A DNA stretch of 37,102 nucleotides from IMG/VR virus record IMGVR_UViG_3300028827_000070, positions 1-37,102 of that record. One strand, 5' to 3'. This DNA is from a virus. A program made the position numbers and the translations under genes. Shown here piece by piece: positions 22,960 through 30,497 of this stretch. Each line of letters opens with the position of its first letter. Within the stretch, counting starts at the first letter, position 1. Under the pieces are notes generated by a model. That model saw only the letters and a program-made list of their open reading frames with translations. It ran no database searches and had not been told where the DNA came from.

Positions 22960-25869
22960 ATGAGTTATGTAGACGCAATTCATGAGAATAATACAATCAG
23001 GGTTGTTGAACGTGTTAACGGCAAGAGAGTCTTTCGCGACTTTCCTGCCGAATATACATTCTATTATGATGACCCCAAGGGCAAATATCAAACAGTCTAT
23101 CGTACCCCAGTTAGTAAATTCACAACAAACAAGAAGTCAGAGTTTACAAAAGCATTACGACAGTACGATAATAAGTGGGAGCATGATATATCTCCCGTTA
23201 TTAGGTGCCTAGCCAACAACTATCAGGGAAAAACAGCACCTGAATTAAATGTTGCGTTTTTTGATATCGAGGTAGATTTTGATAAGACGCACGGTTTCGC
23301 GCCTCCTAGTGATCCATTCAACAAAATTACTGCAATTACCGTATATTTGCAGTGGCTAGACGAATTGATAACTCTGACAATTCCACCAAAACACATGTCT
23401 ATGGAAACAGCACAAGAAATTGCTGATAAATTTGACAATACATTCATATTTGACAATGAAGTTGAAATGATAGAAACATTCTTTGATCTAATTCAAGATG
23501 TTGATGTTATTAGTGGGTGGAATAGTGAAGGTTTTGATATCCCTTATATGATAAATCGCATATCAAGGATTATGTCAAAGACTGATAATAAGCGATGGTG
23601 TCTATGGGATAAATCACCACAACGAAAAGTACATGAGTATTATGGCGCGTCTTATGAAACATTTGTATTAGTTGGCAGGGTTCATTTAGACTATCTTTCA
23701 CTTTATAAAAAATTCACATATCATGAAATGCACAGCTACAGTCTAGATGCCATTGGCGAATATGAAGTCAATGAACGAAAAGTCGCATATGAAGGCACAC
23801 TAGATAAGCTATATAATGAGGATTTTGAAAAATTCATAGCATATAACAGGCAAGATACTTATTTGATTCATAAAATTGATAGAAAGGTAGATTTTATTGC
23901 ACTTGCAAACAGTGTTGTTCATGAAAACACTGTTCCATTTTCAGCAGCACTTGGTTCTGTTGCAGTTACTGAGCAAGGAATTATCAATGAAACACATGCG
24001 TTGGGCTTTGTTGTCCAAAGCAAAAGTAAACCATCTTCAGATGAGGATACAAAGGCTGCTGGAGCATATGTCGCAACACCAAAGAAAGGACTCCATTATT
24101 GGATTGGTTCTGTAGACATTAATTCCCTATATCCATCCGCGATTAGGGCATTAAATATGGCTCCAGAAACAATTGTTGGACAGTTGTTACCAACAATGAC
24201 AAATGAAATGATTGAAAATCATTTGGCTAAGTCAAAAACGAATACAGTAACTAGTGCATGGGAAGGGCATTTTGGTTCGTTAGAATATGAAGCAGTTATG
24301 GATCGCAGAACTGATGTTAAAATATCAATTGAATGGGACACTACTGGGACGACACAGTATTCAACCTTAGGTATGTTGGCTGGTGTTACTACTCTGACTG
24401 CCGCAGAGGTGTATAGTCTAATTTTTGAAGGACAAGAAAAATGGATGCTCAGTGCAAATGGTACTATTTTCTCATACGAACACAGAGGAATTATCCCACT
24501 GTTGTTGGAGAAATGGTACAGTGAGCGTAAATCAATGCAGCGAACTAAGGACCGATACCAATCATTGAAAGATGGTATTGAACTTCCAGAGAACATGTCA
24601 GGACTGTCAGTAACTGCCGACGAGTCAAAATACCAAAATTTAATTGATGTTAATGTCATTTATGAAATCTTAGAAGATGATTTGAAAACAAAAGAGGATC
24701 TCAAAACCGCTGCATTAGAACATGGATTTAACATTTCTAATGATACCATTACTGCTCTTCCTAAATTTGAAAAAGAGCTAGACTATCAAATCTGGTATTG
24801 GGATAAGCGACAGCATGTAAAGAAAATTCTACTTAACTCATTGTATGGTGCATTGCTGAATAAATATTGTAGATTCTATGATCCTAGATTGGGCCAAAGC
24901 ACAACATTAACTGGTAGAACTATTACTAGACATATGAGTGCTATTATTAATGATTCAATTGCCGGTACATATGACTATCAAGGAGACGCCATTATTTATG
25001 GTGATACGGACTCGTGTTATTTTAGCGCATGGCCATTTGTTAAAGAATCTGTAGAAAACAATGAAATCGAATGGAGCGTAGAAACTGCAACTGAACTCTA
25101 CGACTCTATTGCTGATATAGTAAATGATAGCTTTCCTGGACTAATGGAAAGAAAGTTTCATTGTCCTAGAGAATTTGGCAGCATAATCAGATGCGGTAGG
25201 GAAATTACAGCATCTACTGGCCTTTTCATTAAAAAGAAACGTTATGCATGTCTAGTACAAGATCTAGAAGGAGTCCGTATGGACGTTAACGGCAAGCCGG
25301 GCAAACTAAAGGCAATGGGTTTAGATTTGAAACGAGCAGATACGCCAGTAATTGTACAGGACTTTCTTAAAGATGTTTTGATGGATCTGTTGGTTGGTAA
25401 GGACAAGAATGAAATCTTTCAAAAGATCAGAGACTTTAAACGGGAGTTCAAACAATTAAAGAGCTGGGAAAAAGGGACGCCAAAGCGCGTTAACAAATTA
25501 ACATACTATACTAGATTATCGCAAGAGAATACAAAAGCAACTATACCTGGCCATGTTCGGGCTAGCATTAATTATAATATTCTGCGTGAGCTCAACCGTG
25601 ACAATGTAAGTATGCCAATCAACGACGGTCAAAAAATTGTTGTTTGCGCCCTCAAAGATAATCCAATGCAGTACACAAGCGTGGCATATCCTGTTGATAT
25701 TAGAAAGCTGCCAGATTGGTTCTTGGAGCTTCCGTTTGACGATGCTCTAATGGAGGAAACAATAGTTGACAAGAAGCTAGAAAATCTATTGTCTGTCTTG
25801 AATTGGAACATTGATATCAATACTAACATAAACAATACATTTACTACATTTTTCACACCAGCGTGTTGA
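22960..25869 (+). CDS. 43: DNA polymerase, family B (T4 gp43-like)
   Basis: The replicative polymerase with proofreading. The start is ATG 22960, which has TTGGGG six bases upstream; GTG 22942 would add six residues overlapping dsbA. Exonuclease motifs are FDIEVD (from residue 101) and WNSEGFDIPYM; the polymerase motifs are A DINSLYPSAIRAL (D386), B KKILLNSLYGAL and C YGDTDS (D682, D684). A basic thumb region (KSWEKGTPKRVNKLTYYTRL) follows. The C-terminal TFTTFF lies where T4 polymerases carry a clamp-binding peptide. At 969 residues it is longer than T4 gp43 (898). The clamp gene follows after 89 bases. Confidence 0.95.
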   Translation: MSYVDAIHENNTIRVVERVNGKRVFRDFPAEYTFYYDDPKGKYQTVYRTPVSKFTTNKKSEFTKALRQYDNKWEHDISPVIRCLANNYQGKTAPELNVAFFDIEVDFDKTHGFAPPSDPFNKITAITVYLQWLDELITLTIPPKHMSMETAQEIADKFDNTFIFDNEVEMIETFFDLIQDVDVISGWNSEGFDIPYMINRISRIMSKTDNKRWCLWDKSPQRKVHEYYGASYETFVLVGRVHLDYLSLYKKFTYHEMHSYSLDAIGEYEVNERKVAYEGTLDKLYNEDFEKFIAYNRQDTYLIHKIDRKVDFIALANSVVHENTVPFSAALGSVAVTEQGIINETHALGFVVQSKSKPSSDEDTKAAGAYVATPKKGLHYWIGSVDINSLYPSAIRALNMAPETIVGQLLPTMTNEMIENHLAKSKTNTVTSAWEGHFGSLEYEAVMDRRTDVKISIEWDTTGTTQYSTLGMLAGVTTLTAAEVYSLIFEGQEKWMLSANGTIFSYEHRGIIPLLLEKWYSERKSMQRTKDRYQSLKDGIELPENMSGLSVTADESKYQNLIDVNVIYEILEDDLKTKEDLKTAALEHGFNISNDTITALPKFEKELDYQIWYWDKRQHVKKILLNSLYGALLNKYCRFYDPRLGQSTTLTGRTITRHMSAIINDSIAGTYDYQGDAIIYGDTDSCYFSAWPFVKESVENNEIEWSVETATELYDSIADIVNDSFPGLMERKFHCPREFGSIIRCGREITASTGLFIKKKRYACLVQDLEGVRMDVNGKPGKLKAMGLDLKRADTPVIVQDFLKDVLMDLLVGKDKNEIFQKIRDFKREFKQLKSWEKGTPKRVNKLTYYTRLSQENTKATIPGHVRASINYNILRELNRDNVSMPINDGQKIVVCALKDNPMQYTSVAYPVDIRKLPDWFLELPFDDALMEETIVDKKLENLLSVLNWNIDINTNINNTFTTFFTPAC

Positions 25870-25958
25870 GCAATAATGGTTTTAATTCAAAGCAACATCT
25901 AAAATTTTAATAAGTACACACACAATTTAAACAATACACATTTTACCGAGGAACTATA

Positions 25959-26696
25959 ATGAAAGACATTTTAACAGACATCATTGCACATACTGATGGC
26001 TTGGGTATTTTTGATACCTTAGGAATCAATGCAACAAAAAACGGCGTTGAGATTCAAACAAGAGATACCGATAACAAGGTAACTCTACTGGCTAAATTAA
26101 AAAACCCAATTGCAGAATTTGTCGGGGACAATGATGAGGCAAAGTTTGGCATGCCACGCATTCGCCAATTAGCAAAGCTACTGAATTTGGATGAATACAA
26201 AAATGATGTTGAAATTGATGTGATTGTTACTAACGGTAACCCAACTGGGTTGCATTTCAAAAACTCTTCGGGAGACTTTGAAAATGAGTACAGGTTTATG
26301 GCCTGGGCAATTGCAGAAAACTTAATTGGTGGCATGATGAATTTCAACGAGCCAACATACTCTACTGAAATTGAACCACCAATGGCAGGTATTGCTAAAT
26401 TTAAACAGCAAATTGTTGTCAACGAAGATGAAAATGATTTTGTTGTATTCACAGAAAACAATGATCTCATTTTTTCATTTGGTGATCCCGCAATCAACAG
26501 TGGCAGGTTTGTCTTCTGTAAGGACGTTGGTGATGTGTTACCACGGCCTATGTATTACCCAGCAGCAGAAGCATTGCGTATTATGACATTGGCTGGCGAT
26601 AAGGTAATTAAATTTAGTGACCAAGGTCTGATGGTAATCGTAGTTGATTCTGGATTAGCAACCTACACTTACGTTCTTCCCGCAAAATTCAAATAA
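25959..26696 (+). CDS. 45: sliding clamp (T4 gp45-like)
   Basis: 245 residues. Processivity clamp that encircles DNA and, in T4, also activates late transcription. It fits gp45 by length (T4 228) and by position right after gp43; internal hallmarks are an N-terminal repeat with GIFDTLGINATKNGVEIQTR and LAKLKNPIAEF, and a second half with VVFTENNDLIFSFGD and a C-terminal VVVDSGLATYTYVL strand. Ribosome site GAGGAA precedes the ATG. Late promoters elsewhere fit the known clamp-dependent late transcription of T4-type phages. Confidence 0.9.
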   Translation: MKDILTDIIAHTDGLGIFDTLGINATKNGVEIQTRDTDNKVTLLAKLKNPIAEFVGDNDEAKFGMPRIRQLAKLLNLDEYKNDVEIDVIVTNGNPTGLHFKNSSGDFENEYRFMAWAIAENLIGGMMNFNEPTYSTEIEPPMAGIAKFKQQIVVNEDENDFVVFTENNDLIFSFGDPAINSGRFVFCKDVGDVLPRPMYYPAAEALRIMTLAGDKVIKFSDQGLMVIVVDSGLATYTYVLPAKFK

Positions 26697-26717
26697 TAGC
26701 TATTTACGGAGAGCCTC

Positions 26718-28331
26718 ATGTCTGAACAAGACGATATGTCATTACGACAAAACGATTATGCATTGTTTCTACCAGCAATTAGTTCATTTTATGCTGCTTA
26801 CATTGGTAAGCAGCAGGTTATGAATTATGTAGATCCGGCAAGAATCCCATTTGCGAATGGCATGGAAGCACTTAATTTCTTTAATAAGCAAGATGGATTA
26901 TTTTATTATCCATGGGCTTTGTATTCTGCAGGACACGCAAATATTGATAAAACCAAAGACGATCCAAAAGAATATATGATCCGAAAGCGGGATCCAAATA
27001 CCTTTTTGATTGGTGACTCAGGAGGATTCCAAATTGCAAAAGGAAAATGGCCTGCAGATTGGCGGGCTGGGTCAGGTGACCCAGCAGCAGAGAAAAAACG
27101 AAAGATGGTGCTAGAATGGCTAGATGAATATACTGACTACGGTATGGTTCTTGATATCCCAGCCTGGGTTATTTTCGATGAAAAAGCCAGTGAAGCATCT
27201 TGCATGAAAACCCACAAGGATTGTGTAGATGCAACAAAATACAACAATGAGTATTTTATCAAGAATAGAAAAGGTGTAAAAAACGGCGGCACTCGATTCT
27301 TGAATGTACTTCAAGGGTCGTCTCATACTGAATCAGATGATTGGTATAATCAGATGAAAGTATTTAATGACCCAAATGTTTATCCAGATAAACATTTTGA
27401 TGGCTGGGCAATGGGTGGACTAAATGGCTCAGAAATTCATCTAGTATTAAAGCGAATCGTAACAATGTATCATGACGGGTTACTGCAAGAGGGATTGCAT
27501 GACTGGATTCACTTTTTGGGCACTAGCAGATTAGAATGGGCCGTTATGCTAACTGCCATTCAGCGAGCAATTAGAAAATACTATAATCCAAGTTTGACTG
27601 TCAGTTTTGACTGCGCCAGTCCATTTTTAGCAACAGCAAATGGTCTCATCTACACTACAACGATTACTGATGATAATAAACGTTGGTCATACAGAACAGA
27701 GAGTAGTTTAGATGATAAAAATTATGCGACTGACACTCGACAGTATACGGCAGCAGTCCGACAAGATGGGGTCTATCCAAAATTTGATGGTAGCCCGGTT
27801 ATTGACAATTGCAAGGTTAATGACATTTGTTATTACAAGCCAGGCGACTTGAATAAAATTGGCAAAGAAGGTAAGACTTCTTGGGATTCATTTAGTTATG
27901 CCTTACAAATGGGCCATAATGTGTGGATGCATATAGAAGCAGTACAGAGAGCAAATCGTGAATACGATGCAGGTAAGCTACCAACAATGCTTACTCGAAT
28001 TGAGTACGATTATGTTAGATTCGAAAAGGTAGTCGATGATATTTTTTCACAACCAACATTAGAAAAATCAATCGAGCTGATTGAAAAATATGATCGGTTT
28101 TGGATGCAGATTGTTGGTTTGCGCGGAACGACTGGAAAACGCTCTAGATCTTCAACAACCGCGTTCAACATGTTCTTTACTCCAGCAAATAAGAACTCCG
28201 ATTCTAGTAATGACGACCGTGAAGAAGACACAATGGATCCAGCTGAGGCATATGCACAAGAAACATCATGTGTCAATGATGAAAACCTTAATCAATTAGA
28301 GGAAACAATAGATGCCCAAGAAAACAAATAA
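26718..28331 (+). CDS. dpdA: DpdA-like DNA-guanine transglycosylase (TGT superfamily)
   Basis: TGT-superfamily enzyme expected to exchange guanine in DNA for a 7-deazaguanine base. The active-site acid is in LIGDSGGFQIAKG (D100) and the nucleophile lies in VSFDCASP (D298), both diagnostic for the superfamily. A C-terminal C...C...HN arrangement (NCKVNDIC, later MGHNVW) is a reduced version of the TGT zinc site (CxCxxC...H). Opening SLRQNDYALFLPAISSFYAA and a YPWALYSAGH segment resemble TGT-like proteins of T4-like phages. An acidic tail of about 50 residues follows. folE and queE lie 1.4-2.2 kb downstream, supporting DNA rather than tRNA as target; that step is inference. Confidence 0.85.
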   Translation: MSEQDDMSLRQNDYALFLPAISSFYAAYIGKQQVMNYVDPARIPFANGMEALNFFNKQDGLFYYPWALYSAGHANIDKTKDDPKEYMIRKRDPNTFLIGDSGGFQIAKGKWPADWRAGSGDPAAEKKRKMVLEWLDEYTDYGMVLDIPAWVIFDEKASEASCMKTHKDCVDATKYNNEYFIKNRKGVKNGGTRFLNVLQGSSHTESDDWYNQMKVFNDPNVYPDKHFDGWAMGGLNGSEIHLVLKRIVTMYHDGLLQEGLHDWIHFLGTSRLEWAVMLTAIQRAIRKYYNPSLTVSFDCASPFLATANGLIYTTTITDDNKRWSYRTESSLDDKNYATDTRQYTAAVRQDGVYPKFDGSPVIDNCKVNDICYYKPGDLNKIGKEGKTSWDSFSYALQMGHNVWMHIEAVQRANREYDAGKLPTMLTRIEYDYVRFEKVVDDIFSQPTLEKSIELIEKYDRFWMQIVGLRGTTGKRSRSSTTAFNMFFTPANKNSDSSNDDREEDTMDPAEAYAQETSCVNDENLNQLEETIDAQENK

Positions 28332-28809
28332 TTATTTACATGAATCATTGTCGTTGACTGTTGACAGTAGCGACAGTCCAATGAAAGGAACTACGGTTTT
28401 AAATATCACAGCAAAGAGTTTACGCGAATACAAGGATCGTTTAGTAACTATTATCCACAATGCCATTCGTTTAAATGATGTAGAACAATTACGATTCATT
28501 ATCCGTACTATTGATTCGAACGCTGACCTAAAGGAAATGATCAAACTCGCATTGCATTATGAATCTAAAGGAATGGCAGTTGCGTTTGATTTTCCAGTAG
28601 AATTACTACATTGGATTGCAGAGACAGAAATCTTAGAAAGAGATATTATCGTAACTGCTCGAATTGATATGTCGGCATTGTCATTTACTGATAATGCTAT
28701 TGTCAATATTATTGGATTGAATGGAGTGTTCAGTGCTAATTTGAACAAAATCAAATCAGTATCTAATTACATACCAAATAAGATCCTAAACAAAGGCAAT
28801 GAAATTTAA
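28312..28809 (+). CDS. unknown protein coupled to dpdA
   Basis: 165 residues, no family recognised. A polar N-terminus (YLHESLSLTVDSSDSPMKGT) leads to helices (YKDRLVTIIHNAIRLNDVEQ; LKEMIKLALHYESKGMAVAF) and a beta-strand end (IVTARIDMSALSF; AIVNIIGLNGVF). It starts 20 bases inside dpdA, so it is translated with it, and may assist base modification; this is context only. A late promoter follows. Confidence 0.7.
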   Translation: MPKKTNNYLHESLSLTVDSSDSPMKGTTVLNITAKSLREYKDRLVTIIHNAIRLNDVEQLRFIIRTIDSNADLKEMIKLALHYESKGMAVAFDFPVELLHWIAETEILERDIIVTARIDMSALSFTDNAIVNIIGLNGVFSANLNKIKSVSNYIPNKILNKGNEI

Positions 28810-28810
28810 C

Positions 28811-28818
28811 TATAAATA
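28811..28818 (+). promoter_or_regulatory. T4-type late promoter TATAAATA
   Basis: Perfect match two bases after the previous stop and 46 bases before ATG 28865. Confidence 0.8.
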
Positions 28819-28864
28819 ATAGTGTAAGACATTTATTAATTTAACTATTATTTGGAGTAAACAA

Positions 28865-29104
28865 ATGGCATATAAACAAGCCAACAAAAAACAACGTATT
28901 GGCATGAAACCAGAAGTCAAAAAGATCTTCAACGAACTTGATGAATATAGAGACTATTGCAGAATGTATCTATTAAAGTTTGATGAAGCTGATTTGTTCA
29001 AATCAGAGCAATGGCGAAGATTCAACAACGATCGAAAGCGTCGGGCAGCATATGAAGCTCGTGAAGCAAAGCGCCAAGCAAAAAGGCAAGAATCTAAGGG
29101 GTAA
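28865..29104 (+). CDS. small basic conserved phage protein
   Basis: 79 residues, strongly basic at the end (RAAYEAREAKRQAKRQESKG). A motif VKKIFNELDEYRDYCRMYLL followed by FDEADLFKSEQWRRF resembles a short conserved protein of marine T4-like phages with no known function. The basic helix could bind nucleic acid. It has its own late promoter and is followed at once by a strong terminator, so it forms a single-gene unit. Confidence 0.75.
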   Translation: MAYKQANKKQRIGMKPEVKKIFNELDEYRDYCRMYLLKFDEADLFKSEQWRRFNNDRKRRAAYEAREAKRQAKRQESKG

Positions 29105-29119
29105 TGCCCCGCACTCTAC

Positions 29120-29147
29120 AAAAAAGCGGCCTAGGCCGCTTTTTTTA
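29120..29147. terminator. strong bidirectional terminator
   Basis: GCGGCC / GGCCGC arms around a CTAG centre, flanked by six A on one side and seven T on the other, give a perfect GC-rich stem with U-run in both directions. It closes the unit before the Fn3 lipoprotein. Confidence 0.92.
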
Positions 29148-29182
29148 TGAATATCATTTCAAAGCAATAAATGAAATAAAAA

Positions 29183-29236
29183 TGTGCGCTAGTTCACATT
29201 TTGCTAAATACATAACGCGAAGCGTGTAGTATTTAG
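29183..29236 (+). promoter_or_regulatory. structured region upstream of Fn3 lipoprotein
   Basis: Two dyads lie between the terminator and the lipoprotein gene. AAATGTG / CACATTT flanks eight bases. CTAAATAC / GTATTTAG (29204-29211, 29229-29236) encloses a second small stem ACGC-GAA-GCGT (29215-29225). The pair could be an operator or a 5' RNA structure. No convincing -35/-10 pair or TATAAATA was found here. Confidence 0.5.
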
Positions 29237-29271
29237 TCTAGCGTTATTCACACAACTAACGAGGAATTATA

Positions 29272-29646
29272 ATGAAAAAATTATTTTATGCTTTGCCAAT
29301 TTTACTAAGTCTGTTTATCGCAGGCTGCGATGTAACCGCACAAAACCCACCCCCACACAGACTGTATTGGACAGATCCAGATAACCCACCGGGTACTATA
29401 TTCGGATACCATGTTTGGTGTGGTGATCAGTCTGGTGTATATACTCAAAATTGGACAGTTCCAGAAGGAACCTTGGAAATTTTCATAACTACTATGAATT
29501 TAAGTGACGGAATGCATTATTGTACTGTTACTGCATATAACTTCGTAGGCGATTCCGCCTACTCAAATGAAGTTGAATTTTATACGGTTGGTGGCGATTT
29601 ACAAGTCACCAAACCAAATGCACCAAGCGGGCTAGGTGTTGAATAA
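29272..29646 (+). CDS. lipoprotein with fibronectin type III-like domain
   Basis: 124 residues. A lipoprotein signal peptide ends in LFIAGC (C19); the mature part is one Fn3-like beta-sandwich: HRLYWTDPDNPPGTIFGYHV, an LEIFITTMNL strand, HYCTVTAYNFVGDSAYSNEV, ending in a Pro/Gly tail. Two Cys (in HVWCGD and HYCTV) could form a disulfide. A phage-made surface lipoprotein fits superinfection exclusion (for example T5 Llp-type receptor blocking), but that is inference. It has a GAGGAA ribosome site and its own regulatory region. Confidence 0.75.
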   Translation: MKKLFYALPILLSLFIAGCDVTAQNPPPHRLYWTDPDNPPGTIFGYHVWCGDQSGVYTQNWTVPEGTLEIFITTMNLSDGMHYCTVTAYNFVGDSAYSNEVEFYTVGGDLQVTKPNAPSGLGVE

Positions 29647-29660
29647 TATTAAATGGTAAT

Positions 29661-29690
29661 TAAAAATATCTAGCAATATTTTTATAAATA
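29661..29690 (+). promoter_or_regulatory. AT-rich inverted repeat joined to late promoter TATAAATA
   Basis: TAAAAATAT / ATATTTTTA (29661-29669, 29676-29684) is a perfect 9-bp dyad whose right arm runs into the late promoter TATAAATA (29683-29690). Confidence 0.6.
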
Positions 29691-29692
29691 AC

Positions 29693-29721
29693 AGTGTCGG
29701 TAGCAGGCGGTTATCGACACT
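29693..29721 (+). promoter_or_regulatory. hairpin in folE leader
   Basis: AGTGTCG / CGACACT (29693-29699, 29715-29721) with a 15-base loop lies at the expected 5' end of the late transcript, upstream of the ribosome site GGGAGG. It may protect the RNA end or regulate translation. It does not fit the preQ1 riboswitch consensus well enough to call. Confidence 0.5.
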
Positions 29722-29750
29722 TCAACCTATTAAATATTACGGGAGGTAAT

Positions 29751-30431
29751 ATGTCTTTAAATAAACAAAAGTGCGACGCTGAACTGGGCAAGCGCGTACA
29801 CCAGCATTTGGTTTCACTAGGCCTAGAAACACCAGTAATCGAAAATTCACTTTCAGTCAAAGAGAGAATTAGCCTAATCCAAAAAGACTTCGCAAACATT
29901 ATGGTTAACTTAGGCTTAGACCTAACAGACGACTCATTAGCAGATACCCCGCGAAGAGTTGCCAAAATGTATGTAACTGAGATTTTTTATGGTTTAGATT
30001 ATGACTGTTTTCCAAAATGCACTGCAATTGAAAACAAGTTTGAAGCAGATGAAATGATTGTTGAGCGAAATGTCAATGTCATGTCATCTTGTGAACATCA
30101 TTTTGTTACAATTGATGGGTTTGCTACTATTGGATACATTCCTAGTAAAAAAGTAATTGGACTATCTAAATTAAATCGAATTGTTGAGTTTTTTTCAAAA
30201 CGACCACAAGTTCAAGAACGGCTCACTGCACAGATTCACGCTGCTTTATCCTATATTTTGGATTCAGATGATATTGCTGTGGTGATAACTGCCAAGCATT
30301 ATTGTGTTGCTAGTCGTGGTATTGAAGATACTGCTTCATTTACTACAACAAGTAAGCTAAGTGGAGCATTTCGTAACGATGCGCAAACAAGAGCAGAATT
30401 TATGGCTCTTGCAAATAGTTCATCAGTTTAA
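29751..30431 (+). CDS. folE: GTP cyclohydrolase I
   Basis: First enzyme from GTP towards tetrahydropterins and 7-deazaguanines. Start ATG 29751 has GGGAGG five bases upstream; upstream in-frame codons lie in the leader. 226 residues. The zinc and active-site set is visible: C114 in SSCEHH, H116/H117, and C185 in HYCVASRG. DTPRRVAKMYVTEIF and VIGLSKLNRIVEFFSKRPQV are family hallmarks. Between dpdA and queE, so it most likely feeds 7-deazaguanine synthesis rather than folate. Confidence 0.93.
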   Translation: MSLNKQKCDAELGKRVHQHLVSLGLETPVIENSLSVKERISLIQKDFANIMVNLGLDLTDDSLADTPRRVAKMYVTEIFYGLDYDCFPKCTAIENKFEADEMIVERNVNVMSSCEHHFVTIDGFATIGYIPSKKVIGLSKLNRIVEFFSKRPQVQERLTAQIHAALSYILDSDDIAVVITAKHYCVASRGIEDTASFTTTSKLSGAFRNDAQTRAEFMALANSSSV

Positions 30432-30448
30432 TCATTTCAACCTGTTAA

Positions 30449-30475
30449 TGGTGCCATCGTTATTGTTGGTGCCAT
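30449..30475 (+). promoter_or_regulatory. direct repeats TGGTGCCAT across queE promoter
   Basis: The 9-mer TGGTGCCAT occurs exactly at 30449-30457 and 30467-30475, spaced 18 bases. The second copy lies between -35 and -10 of the queE promoter, typical of an operator. Confidence 0.55.
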
Positions 30476-30491
30476 TTTTAAATGTTATAAT
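30463..30491 (+). promoter_or_regulatory. sigma70-type promoter for queE, leaderless start
   Basis: -35 TTGTTG (30463-30468), 17-base spacer, extended -10 TGTTATAAT (30483-30491). The expected +1 is 30498, the A of the queE ATG. No Shine-Dalgarno. Confidence 0.75.
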
Positions 30492-30497
30492 TATCTT

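Noticed and set aside
29693-29750. preQ1 riboswitch before folE
   Set aside because: A hairpin is present but the loop and tail do not match the preQ1 consensus; only a generic leader hairpin is claimed.
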